Source of the DNA: Paludibacteraceae bacterium
GTDB lineage: Bacteria > Bacteroidota > Bacteroidia > Bacteroidales > Paludibacteraceae
Assembly: GCA_905233375.1 (NCBI GenBank)
Contig: CAJOEJ010000013.1
Location: forward strand, 31,434-83,629
Direction: 5' to 3'
DNA length: 52,196 nucleotides
In this document: one piece after another, positions 17,723-25,975 of the stretch
Layout: every line of letters starts with the position of its first letter
Numbering within the stretch: position 1 is the first letter of the stretch
Made by a program: the position numbers and the translations under genes
The notes under the pieces: model-generated
Told to the model about the DNA's origin: nothing
Seen by the model: only the letters and a program-made list of their open reading frames with translations
Databases searched by the model: none

Positions 17723-18990
17723 TTCTTTTGGGTCTTATGCTGTTATGGCCGGCCTGTACCCCTGTCGAGCCGACAACGCACACAGACGAGACGAATGTAG
17801 TGGACGTAATGCCGAAGTCCGCCAAGCGCGGTGTGGCGTTCTCGTTCACGCAATTGACCGATCTGCCGCTGTTATCCCCGTATATCAGTTGGGATTACAA
17901 CTGGGGTAATTCGGCGACGGATGATGCCGCCCTTTGGTTTGATGCGAACGAGATGGACTTTTGTCCGATGTGCTGGAACGGCAGTTACAATGCCGATAAG
18001 CTCCGTGCGTATGTAGCCGCCCATCCGAAGACGCAGTACTTGCTGGCGTTCAACGAACCGAACCTGACGGATCAGGCGAACATGACTCCCGCACAAGCAG
18101 CCGCCATATGGTCGCCGGTGGTGGCGTTAGCGAAGGAACTGAACCTGAAGCTTGTTTCTCCGGCGATGAACTACGGCACGTTAGCCGGTTACAGCGATCC
18201 TATCAAATGGCTGGATGAGTTCTTCGCGCAACCGAACGTGGATATCAATGACATCTATGCCATCTCGATTCACTGCTATATGAGTTCCACCTCGGCTGTG
18301 CAGGGCTATGTGGAGAAATTCGAGAAGTACAACAAGCCGATCTGGCTGACGGAATTCTGTGCGTGGGATCCGGTTCCGGGCAGCGTGACGACGCAGATGG
18401 ATTATCTGTGCGCCGTGTTGAATTATCTGGAGTCCAACTCGAAGGTGGAGCGCTATGCGTGGTTTATCCCGCGCTCGAACAACAAGGTGGATTCAGCGCC
18501 GTACATGCAGCTTCTGACGCACGATTATCCGGCAGACCTGACGGAGTTGGGTAAGATGTACTGCTGGTTCTCTCCAATGGACAAGAGCGTGTGGCTACGC
18601 GCCAACCGTCCTATTTTAGCCAGCGAGTATGTCAGCGTAGCGAATAACCTGATGCCTTTGCGTCCCTCTACGGACACCGAAGTGCTGCAGAAGACAGGCG
18701 GAAAAGGATTGATGATTACCAATTTTGCAGCCGGTCAGCAATTAACGTATCAGGTATATGTGCCGAATAAAACATCGGAGCTCGCTCTGCGCTACTCCTG
18801 TTATTCGAATACGATATGCGAGGTGTTCGTGGACGGCGAGTCGGTTAACTTTGTGACTATGCCGCGTAACGTAGATTCGAGCGAGTGGGCAGAGACATCC
18901 GTCTTTCTACCGCTTTCCGCCGGCAAACATACCATTACATTGTCTTTGTACTCAGGCAGTTGTTATCTGAGTGCATTTAAACTGAAATAA
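17719..18990 (+). CDS. GH128 beta-1,3-glucanase lipoprotein
   Basis: This matches the GH128 (Asl1-like, TIM-barrel) family of beta-1,3-glucan hydrolases. From ATG 17719, which overlaps the previous stop as ATGA, the product is 423 residues and begins MILLGLMLLWPAC, a short lipoprotein signal with lipid Cys 13. The in-frame ATG at 17701 would only add MAKAGT. The two catalytic glutamates are visible: AFNEPN (acid/base E113) and WLTEFCAW (nucleophile E212). The barrel spans about 35-270. A C-terminal beta-sandwich (about 290-423) resembles a carbohydrate-binding module. It would complement GH16 by acting on short or insoluble beta-1,3-glucans. Confidence 0.88.
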   Translation: MILLGLMLLWPACTPVEPTTHTDETNVVDVMPKSAKRGVAFSFTQLTDLPLLSPYISWDYNWGNSATDDAALWFDANEMDFCPMCWNGSYNADKLRAYVAAHPKTQYLLAFNEPNLTDQANMTPAQAAAIWSPVVALAKELNLKLVSPAMNYGTLAGYSDPIKWLDEFFAQPNVDINDIYAISIHCYMSSTSAVQGYVEKFEKYNKPIWLTEFCAWDPVPGSVTTQMDYLCAVLNYLESNSKVERYAWFIPRSNNKVDSAPYMQLLTHDYPADLTELGKMYCWFSPMDKSVWLRANRPILASEYVSVANNLMPLRPSTDTEVLQKTGGKGLMITNFAAGQQLTYQVYVPNKTSELALRYSCYSNTICEVFVDGESVNFVTMPRNVDSSEWAETSVFLPLSAGKHTITLSLYSGSCYLSAFKLK

Positions 18991-18993
18991 TAT

Positions 18994-20519
18994 ATGAAGC
19001 ATCTCTTATCTCTTTTTTTCGTATTAGGTTTGCCATCGACGGCGCTGGCGCAGGTGGATGTCGATAATTTTGAAACCAATTCCAGACAATGGGACAATAT
19101 CTCGTGTTCGTCTGTCATCGTGGATAATCCGTACCAGACAGGTCTGAATGTCAGTTGCAAGTGTCTGCAGCTGACCCGTACCCCGGGTTGCGATAACTGG
19201 TCAGGTGCTATCACCCATCTGTCGCAGGCGGTTACCGGCTACCACTACGTACATGCACTGATGTACCGCAACAACGGTCATCAGCCGAACCTGAAAGTGA
19301 CGGATGAAGGAGTGAACCTGGACATACCACCGATGACGACTATTGCGGCGAATGTATGGCAAGACGTGGTGTTTGATGTCAGCGACAAGGCGCAAATCGA
19401 TTTTATCTTCTTCATGGCAGACCGGGATAATCTGACGGAAGATGCAGTGGTATATATAGACGACATTGTCATCTCCAATGACGCTACTCCGCGTACCGCG
19501 CCGAATGCAATGTGTACCCCGGACGAACCGGTTGTATTAGGCGAATACACGCTCGTATGGAACGAGGATTTTACGGAAGAGACATTGGATCGCAGTGTAT
19601 GGAACGTGGAAGTGACGAACAACGGCGGCGGTAACAATGAGTTGCAGTACTATGCGGAGAAAGGTGTGTCGTTGGGCGTGGAGCCGTCGACAGGCAAGCA
19701 TTGTCTTGTTTTGACGGCGACCAAAGAGCAGTATATCGACCGCGAATGCACTTCCGGTCGTGTGAACACGAAGAACAAGATGTATTACACCTTCGGCCGT
19801 ATTGACGCGCGTATCAAGTTCCCGAAAACGGCGAACGGTCTATGGCCGGCGTTCTGGCAGATGGGAAATAACTACGACCAAGTGGGCTGGCCCGTTGCGG
19901 CGAGACGGATCTGATCGAGTTGGGTAACAGGAATGCGTTCAACTACGGTACGCAGGACCGCTATTTCAACGGCGCGATGCATGTCGGTTCGCGTTGGGAC
20001 CAGGTGTGGAGCGAGGCTAATTCGGTGACGTGGCCCTATTCGGTAGAAGACACGTTCCACATCGTGACAATGATCTGGACCCCGACGTCGATAGACATGT
20101 ATATGGACAAGGAGTCTCATCCGGAGCTAAACGCATATTTCCATGCGGATCTGGAGCCGAACGAGAATGCGGACTATGACCGGAGCGTTGTGTTCGGCAA
20201 GCCGAACTTCGTGATCGCCAATTTGGCGGTAGGCGGTGATTTCCCGGGGTTTTATCAGGTGAACCAAATCTCGGCACTCAATAATGGTCCGTGCAAAATG
20301 TATATCGACTGGATCCGTATCTACCAGCGCGGCGATGCCAATGAGTCGTTTGTCAGTCCGGCGGCTTCCGATGCGATAGAACCGGAACCGGAGAACTGGC
20401 TGGGAATAGAGAATGTACAAAGTGACAAAGGACAATGTACAAAGGTGATTGAGAACGGCGTTCTCTATTTGATGTACAAAGGGACAAGGTACAATGTACA
20501 AGGGCAAAGAGTAAAATAA
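18994..20519 (+). pseudogene. GH16 beta-glucanase with T9SS tail, split by a 1-nt frameshift
   Basis: Two frames together form one GH16 enzyme. Frame 1 (18994-19916) has signal peptide MKHLLSLFFVLGLPSTALA, a CBM-like N-terminal domain (about 20-175) and the first half of GH16 up to NYDQVGWP. The reading frame then breaks at the CCC run 19891-19893. Adding one C there restores WPRCGETDLIELGN, which contains the GH16 catalytic E-x-D-x-x-E motif. Frame 2 then continues to 20519 and ends in a T9SS-like sorting tail (VIENGVLYLMYKG...GQRVK) built from the GTACAAAG repeat. As read, the enzyme would be truncated before its active site. A sequencing or assembly error in a homopolymer is as likely as a true mutation. 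Unlike its lipoprotein neighbours, the intact form would be exported by T9SS. Confidence 0.85.
20413..20511. repeat. GTACAAAG repeats encoding the T9SS tail of the GH16
   Basis: Two in-frame patches (20413-20445 and 20472-20511) of the GTACAAAG/GGACAAG/GTACAATG family. The first encodes the linker NVQSDKGQCTK. The second encodes YKGTRYNVQGQR, the final strand of the sorting signal. The reading frame is the same as in the tract at 10016-10166, where it is non-coding. Confidence 0.85.
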
Positions 20520-20528
20520 GGTGAAAAG

Positions 20529-21494
20529 ATGAAAGGTTTTTATTATTTTATTTGTGCGGCATTGCTGCTGACATCGTGCGCGAAGAGCGAGTGGCAATTG
20601 GTGTGGAGCGACGAGTTTGACGGCACGGAGCTGAACACGGCTTATTGGAACGTGGAGGACAATGCGCGTGGCGGAGGTAATGCGGAGTTGCAGTACTATG
20701 CGCCGAAAAACGTAACGATAGAGAAACATCCCGTAACGAGTGACGGCTGTCTGGTACTCAATGCGCAGCGTGAGGCGTATGGCAACCGTCCGTGTACGTC
20801 GGCGCGTCTGAACACGCAGGACAAGGTGACGGTTGAATACGGCAAGGTGGAAGCGCGTATCGCGTTCCCTTATACTGCGGACGGATTATGGCCGGCGTTC
20901 TGGATGTTAGGAAACAACCTTGCGACGAACTTAGGCGACAATGACGATGTGGACAAGCGTTTGGCGGAGCTGGCAAAAGAGGGACGTGTGGTATGGCCCA
21001 AATGCGGCGAGATCGATATTTGCGAGATGGGACATCATTACGGTATCGAGAACGGCATTCAGGACCGCTATTTCAACGGCGCGTGTCATTGGGGCGAGTC
21101 GTTCAATAACGGAGCGTATCCCAACTACGGTCAGTTCAATACGGCGGATTATCCGGTGCAAGGTGATTTCCATTTGTTCACGTTAGAGTGGACGGAAGAC
21201 TCGATCGCCATGTATCTGGACCGGGATATCTATCAGGAGACGGAGCCGTATTTCCAGTTGTCGCTCAGGGGCAAGGAAGTGAACGAGCCGGGACATTATT
21301 TCAACCACCCGTTCTATCTGGTGTTGAACCTGTCGGTGGGCGGTTTCTTCCCGAATATGCCTGCGGCGGAGAAATATCCGGAGGTTATCACAGTGGACGA
21401 CCCGTCGTTTAAGAAAGTGACGGCACTGCCGGAAGACGGAACGCCGGTGAAGATGTATGTGGATTATATTCGCGTTTATAAGAAACGCATATGA
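20529..21494 (+). CDS. GH16 endo-beta-glucanase lipoprotein
   Basis: A third GH16 enzyme, 321 residues, with no accessory domain. A lipoprotein signal ends LLLTSC (Cys 17) and GH16 begins almost at once (WQLVWSDEFDG). The catalytic motif GEIDICEMG is intact: E161, D163, E166. An insertion of charged residues (NNLATNLGDNDDVDKRLAELAKEGR, about 136-158) precedes the active-site strand and may form a specificity loop. WPAFWMLGNN and the final YVDYIRVYKK are typical. It starts 9 bases after the frameshifted GH16. It probably cuts mixed-linkage or beta-1,3-glucans at the outer surface or in the periplasm. Confidence 0.92.
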   Translation: MKGFYYFICAALLLTSCAKSEWQLVWSDEFDGTELNTAYWNVEDNARGGGNAELQYYAPKNVTIEKHPVTSDGCLVLNAQREAYGNRPCTSARLNTQDKVTVEYGKVEARIAFPYTADGLWPAFWMLGNNLATNLGDNDDVDKRLAELAKEGRVVWPKCGEIDICEMGHHYGIENGIQDRYFNGACHWGESFNNGAYPNYGQFNTADYPVQGDFHLFTLEWTEDSIAMYLDRDIYQETEPYFQLSLRGKEVNEPGHYFNHPFYLVLNLSVGGFFPNMPAAEKYPEVITVDDPSFKKVTALPEDGTPVKMYVDYIRVYKKRI

Positions 21495-21519
21495 TTGGTA
21501 ATTGGTAATTGGTGATTTG
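21494..21519. repeat. ATTGGTA-type repeat in the gap before the symporter
   Basis: ATTGGTAATTGGTAATTGGTG fills the 27-base intergenic gap between the third GH16 and the symporter gene. Related TTGGTTA tracts are at 33490-33523, 41250-41284 and 46850-46879. Confidence 0.75.
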
Positions 21520-21521
21520 AT

Positions 21522-22877
21522 ATGAAGCTTTCGATTAGAGAAAAATTTGGTTACAGTTTAGGCGACACTGCGTCGCATTTTGTGTGGGACCTGGTCGGTT
21601 TCTGGTTGCTTATTTTCTACACCGACATCTATGGTCTGACGCCGGCGTTAGCGGGTGTGATCATGTTCGTAGGTTCTATCTGGGACGCCATCATGGACCC
21701 GATTGTAGGAATTATCTCCGACCGTACGAGTTCGCGTTGGGGCAAGTTCCGTCCGTACCTGCTGTTCGGTTCGGTGCCTTACGCCATTTTAGCGGTGTTG
21801 GCATTCACGACGCCTGAGTTCGGTTTGAACGGCAAGTTCGCTTATGCGCTCATTACCTGCCTGTTGCTGCGTACGGCGTACGCGTTTGTGAACCTGCCGT
21901 ACAGTTCGTTGAGTGCCGTAATGACGGATGACAGCAACGAGCGTGCCGGGCTGAATACGTACCGTTTCATTGCGGCGTATATCGGTCAGTTCGTGGTGAC
22001 GGGTGCAGCATTGTATCTGGTCAAATGGCTGGGTGCGCTGGGTAATGACGGCGTGGTTAATCAGGCGCAGGGATACCAATACACGGTAGGTTTGTTCGGC
22101 GTGCTGAGTATCGCGTTCTTCCTGATTGCGTTCGCCACAACCAAAGAACGTGTTCCGCAACCGGAGAAGCAGGATAACAATGTGCTGATGGACTTCAAAT
22201 ACCTGTTCATGAACAAGGCATGGATCGTGCTGACGTGTGTGGGTATCGTGTCGTTTATCATGTTCGCGATGCAGAACGCGGCGATCGCTTATTACTTCAA
22301 ATACTACATCCACGACGCGGAGAACGTACAGCTGTTCAACGTGTTAGGAACGGTTGCTTTGATTGTGGCGCTGCCGGCATCCAAACCTTTAGCGAAGAAG
22401 TTCGGCAACAAGATGGTTTATATCATGTCGTCGGTAGTTTCGGGTATTTTCTTTGCGCTCATCTATGTGGCTGGTGACAACCTGCCGCTGGTTTATACGT
22501 TCAATATCCTGGCGAAGATGGCTTACGCGCCGGCTGTTCCGTTGTTATGGACTATGCTGGCGGACGTGGCGGATTTCGGCGAATGGAAGTTCAACCGCCG
22601 AACGACGGGTCTGTGTTTCTCGGCTTCTGTTCTGGCGCAGAAACTCGGCTGGGCGATTGGAGCGGCTGCCGCAGGATGGATCTTGAGCGTGACGCAATTT
22701 GTGGCAAATGCCGAGTTTCAATCCGACAGCGCGATGTTAGGTATCCGCTTGCTGGTAAGCGTCATACCCGGCGTGCTGTACGCTTCGTGCGCGTTAGTGA
22801 TGATGTTCTATAATCTGGACAGCGCGACGATGGAACAGATGAAAACCGAACTGGAAGATAGAAGATTGAAAAATTGA
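21522..22877 (+). CDS. GPH-family (MelB-like) sugar:cation symporter
   Basis: An inner-membrane importer of the glycoside-pentoside-hexuronide family, 451 residues, with about 12 membrane spans. The signature between spans 2 and 3 is clear: WDAIMDPIVGIISDRT followed by SRWGKFRPYLL (about residues 52-80). A second family-like stretch, LLWTMLADVADFGEWK, is near 340. The N-terminus IREKFGYSLGDTA is typical. In this operon it should carry beta-gluco-oligosaccharides or disaccharides from periplasm to cytoplasm for the phosphorylase encoded next. Substrate and coupling ion are inferred. Confidence 0.92.
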   Translation: MKLSIREKFGYSLGDTASHFVWDLVGFWLLIFYTDIYGLTPALAGVIMFVGSIWDAIMDPIVGIISDRTSSRWGKFRPYLLFGSVPYAILAVLAFTTPEFGLNGKFAYALITCLLLRTAYAFVNLPYSSLSAVMTDDSNERAGLNTYRFIAAYIGQFVVTGAALYLVKWLGALGNDGVVNQAQGYQYTVGLFGVLSIAFFLIAFATTKERVPQPEKQDNNVLMDFKYLFMNKAWIVLTCVGIVSFIMFAMQNAAIAYYFKYYIHDAENVQLFNVLGTVALIVALPASKPLAKKFGNKMVYIMSSVVSGIFFALIYVAGDNLPLVYTFNILAKMAYAPAVPLLWTMLADVADFGEWKFNRRTTGLCFSASVLAQKLGWAIGAAAAGWILSVTQFVANAEFQSDSAMLGIRLLVSVIPGVLYASCALVMMFYNLDSATMEQMKTELEDRRLKN

Positions 22878-22896
22878 AAATTGAAGATTGAAGATT
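22871..22896. repeat. TTGAAAA/TTGAAGA-type repeat between symporter and phosphorylase
   Basis: The end of the symporter gene and the gap before the phosphorylase consist of TTGAAAATTGAAGATTGAAG units. The last symporter codons (RRLKN) already belong to the repeat. Confidence 0.7.
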
Positions 22897-22897
22897 T

Positions 22898-25800
22898 ATG
22901 AAAGAGGTCAAGGGGCAATTTATACGCATCAACGGGGAGCGGTTTTACGAAATCGCCAACTATGATGCAATGCAGCCGTTCTTTATTTCGCTGGCATCGG
23001 ACACGGACTTGTGGATGTATTTGTCTTCGACGGGAGGTCTGACAGCCGGTCGCCGCAGTCCGAACGAGGCATTGTTTCCGTACTATACGGACGACAAGAT
23101 CACCGAGAACTACGAGACTACGGGTCCAAGGACGGTGATTAAAGTTGAAAGTGAAAAGGGGAAAGTTGAAAGATTGTGGCGGCCGTTCAGCGAGAAGCAG
23201 CAGGATGTGTTTGAGCTCTCGCGCAAGATCGCCAAATCGACGGTGGGAAACCAAATCGTGTTCTGCGAAGCGAACCACACGCTGGGTCTGCGTTTCTCCT
23301 ATATCTGGGCACCGGCAGGCAAGTTCGGCTGGGTGCGCAGAGCAACCTTGGAGAACCTGACAGACGAGTCGATGACGATCGACCTGAAGGACAGCCTGAT
23401 GAACGTGTTGCCCGCAGGTGTGGAGCGCAAGACGCAGAACGAGTTCTCGACACTGGTGGACGGCTACAAGAAGACCGAAATAATCGAAATAGAGACTCAG
23501 GGGACGAAAGAGACCAACGGTTTGGGTCTGTTCCGGATGGAAGCTATCCTTGTGGATCGTGCCGAGCCCTCGGAGTCGTTGGCTTGCAATGTCGTGTATG
23601 GTCTAGGATATCCTTGTGCCGGTTTCGACGAGACCTCGTCCAAAGGCGTGCGCGGTGCGTTTGTGGCAAAGAGCTGTTTTGAGTTGTCCGCTCACGGTTC
23701 GCAGACATGGTACAACGTGCTGGATGTGACCAAGGATGCGGTGGATGTACATGAATTAATGCATTTCATCGCGCAACCCGACGCGATCGGGCAGATAGAA
23801 GCGGCGATGAGCGAATCGACTGAGACCTTGAAACGCATCGTGAAGCAGAACGACGGCATTCAGGAGACGGGCGATGAGGCAAACGATGCACGCCATTTCG
23901 CAAACGTGCTGTTCAATACGATGCGCGGCGGATATTATCTGAGTTATCCACCGGAGGAGTTTAAAGTGGATAGTTTAACTCCGAAAGAGGCGGATGAGTT
24001 GCGGCATTATTATGAGTATCTGCCGCTGACATTCGGTCGTCGTCACGGGGATCCGTCGCGACCGTGGAACCTGTTCTCCATCCGCGTGCAGGACGAAGAA
24101 GGCAAACCGGTTGTGGCGTATCAGGGCAACTGGCGGGATATTTTCCAGAACTGGGAGGCGCTGTCTGTATCGTACCCGCTGTATATCAATCATATCATCG
24201 CCAAGTTCCTCAATGCGACGACAGCGGACGGCTATAACCCGTACCGCATCTCCAATGAGGGTATCGACTGGGAGGTGATCGAGCCGGAGAACCCGTGGTC
24301 TAATATCGGTTATTGGGGCGACCACCAGATCATCTATCTGCTCAAGTTGCTGGAACTGAGTTATGCGCACGAGCCGGAGGTGTTACGCGATCTGCTGAAC
24401 CGGCGTATGTTTGCGTTTGCGAATGTGCCGTACCGGCTCAAGTCGTATGAGGAGATCAAAGCCGACCCGAAGAACAGTATATGGTTCGACGATGCGTTGC
24501 ATGCCCGTATCATGGCGCTGGTTCCGCAGATGGGATCCGATGCCAAACTCGTTCTGGATGCGGACGGCAACGTGCTGCATACCACCATGGCGGACAAGCT
24601 GCTTATTACGCTGCTGACCAAGTTGTCCAATTTCGTGCCGAATGCGGGTATCTGGATGAACACCTTGCGTCCGGAGTGGAACGATGCCAACAATGCGCTG
24701 GTGGGGTACGGCGCATCGATGGTGACGCTGTGTTACATGCGGCGTTATGTGGCGTTCCTGCAGCGCCTGATACAGGACGATGTGCAGGTGGGCGCAGAGA
24801 CACTGGAGTTTATGCGTTCCATCCGTCATGCGTATCCGAATGCGAACGCCAAGCAGTTCCTGGATATCGTCGGTATCGCCGGCGAGAACTACCGCAACCG
24901 GGTATATGCCGGTTTGAGCGGTGAGACGGCGACGCTGGAGAAAGAGGAGTTGCAGGAGTTCTGCACCGCTACGCTGCATAAGATAGACGACTCGATTCGT
25001 GCGAACAAGCGTGAGGACGGTCTATACGAGGCATATAACCTGATTCAATTCAACGGCAATGCAGTTGAGATAAGTCATCTTTATCAGATGTTGGAGGGTC
25101 AGGTGGCTGTTCTTTCATCGGGTCTGCTGAGCGGTGAAGAGGCGGCGGATCTATTGGATGCGATGCGGGCGTCGGACCTGTATCGGGAGGACCAGCGCAG
25201 TTATATGCTGTACCCGAACCGGCGCCGCAAGAGTTTCCTGGAACTGAATAATCTGCCAGAGAACGCTGACAAAGTGCCGGAAGTGTCGAGGTATTTAGGG
25301 ACCATTCTGAAGAAGGACTGCGACGGCGGTATCCATTTCGATGCCAAATACCGCAATGCGAATGAGTTGCCGGAGGAGTTGAAAGACTTGTACGAGCAGG
25401 TGTTCCACCACCATGCATTCACGGGTCGTAGCGGCACGTTCTACAAGTACGAAGGTCTGGGCTGCATCTATTGGCACATGGTGAGCAAGTTGCTGTTGGC
25501 GGTAGGAGAGACGATAGGGAAGGTACAAAGGGACGAGGTACAATGTACAAAGGACAATGTACAATGTACAAAGGAGGGTGCTTTGGAGCGGCTGTGCCAG
25601 CACTATGCCGCCATCCGCGAAGGAATCGGTTCGCACAAGCAACCCGATGAATACGGCGCGTTCCCGTTTGATCCGTATTCGCACACGCCGTCTATGGCAG
25701 GTGTCCAGCAACCGGGCATGACCGGACAGGTGAAAGAGGATATTATCAGCCGGTTCTTTGAACTTGGCGTGTCGGTGCAGGACGGTCAGATCACGTTCCG

Positions 25801-25975
25801 CCCGACCATGCTGACGGAGGATGATTTTACCGACGGCGAGTTGCGGTTCAGTTATTGCGGCACGGAGATCGTCTATAGATGTACAAAGGGGAAGGGAATT
25901 ACGCTCAGCAAAGAACAAAGTCAACATATTTTTGCCCGTGACGGCGAAATCAAACAATTAATCATTGAAGTATGA
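22898..25975 (+). CDS. Beta-glucan phosphorylase, GH161/GH94-like
   Basis: A 1025-residue protein with no signal peptide, expected in the cytoplasm. It should cleave beta-1,3-gluco-oligosaccharides with phosphate to give glucose 1-phosphate. Family-like marks are an N-terminal beta-sandwich (about 1-290), then an (alpha/alpha)6 barrel with NPYRISNEGIDWEVIEPENPW, GYWGDHQIIYLLKLLE, RPEWNDANNALVGYG (candidate acid D596) and GRSGTFYKYEGLGCIYWHM. Context points to GH161; I cannot exclude a distant GH94. Two short-repeat insertions sit in frame: TTGAAAG type at residues 81-92 (IKVESEKGKVER) and GTACAAAG type at about 875-893 (VQRDEVQCTKDNVQCTK). Its stop overlaps the GH30 start as ATGA. Confidence 0.8.
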   Translation: MKEVKGQFIRINGERFYEIANYDAMQPFFISLASDTDLWMYLSSTGGLTAGRRSPNEALFPYYTDDKITENYETTGPRTVIKVESEKGKVERLWRPFSEKQQDVFELSRKIAKSTVGNQIVFCEANHTLGLRFSYIWAPAGKFGWVRRATLENLTDESMTIDLKDSLMNVLPAGVERKTQNEFSTLVDGYKKTEIIEIETQGTKETNGLGLFRMEAILVDRAEPSESLACNVVYGLGYPCAGFDETSSKGVRGAFVAKSCFELSAHGSQTWYNVLDVTKDAVDVHELMHFIAQPDAIGQIEAAMSESTETLKRIVKQNDGIQETGDEANDARHFANVLFNTMRGGYYLSYPPEEFKVDSLTPKEADELRHYYEYLPLTFGRRHGDPSRPWNLFSIRVQDEEGKPVVAYQGNWRDIFQNWEALSVSYPLYINHIIAKFLNATTADGYNPYRISNEGIDWEVIEPENPWSNIGYWGDHQIIYLLKLLELSYAHEPEVLRDLLNRRMFAFANVPYRLKSYEEIKADPKNSIWFDDALHARIMALVPQMGSDAKLVLDADGNVLHTTMADKLLITLLTKLSNFVPNAGIWMNTLRPEWNDANNALVGYGASMVTLCYMRRYVAFLQRLIQDDVQVGAETLEFMRSIRHAYPNANAKQFLDIVGIAGENYRNRVYAGLSGETATLEKEELQEFCTATLHKIDDSIRANKREDGLYEAYNLIQFNGNAVEISHLYQMLEGQVAVLSSGLLSGEEAADLLDAMRASDLYREDQRSYMLYPNRRRKSFLELNNLPENADKVPEVSRYLGTILKKDCDGGIHFDAKYRNANELPEELKDLYEQVFHHHAFTGRSGTFYKYEGLGCIYWHMVSKLLLAVGETIGKVQRDEVQCTKDNVQCTKEGALERLCQHYAAIREGIGSHKQPDEYGAFPFDPYSHTPSMAGVQQPGMTGQVKEDIISRFFELGVSVQDGQITFRPTMLTEDDFTDGELRFSYCGTEIVYRCTKGKGITLSKEQSQHIFARDGEIKQLIIEV
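23139..23173. repeat. In-frame TTGAAAG repeat in the phosphorylase gene
   Basis: AAAGTTGAAAGTGAAAAGG and then GAAAGTTGAAAG insert a lysine/glutamate-rich segment into the N-terminal beta-sandwich without breaking the frame. Confidence 0.75.
25520..25576. repeat. In-frame GTACAAAG repeat in the phosphorylase gene
   Basis: Alternating GTACAAAG, GGACGAG, GTACAATG and GGACAATG units encode VQRDEVQCTKDNVQCTK between the helices ending LLAVGETIG and those starting LERLCQHY, presumably in a surface loop. Confidence 0.85.

Noticed and set aside
19891..19919. Programmed ribosomal frameshift in the GH16 gene
   Set aside because: There is only a CCC run with no slippery heptamer and no obvious downstream pseudoknot. 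A mutation or sequencing error is simpler.
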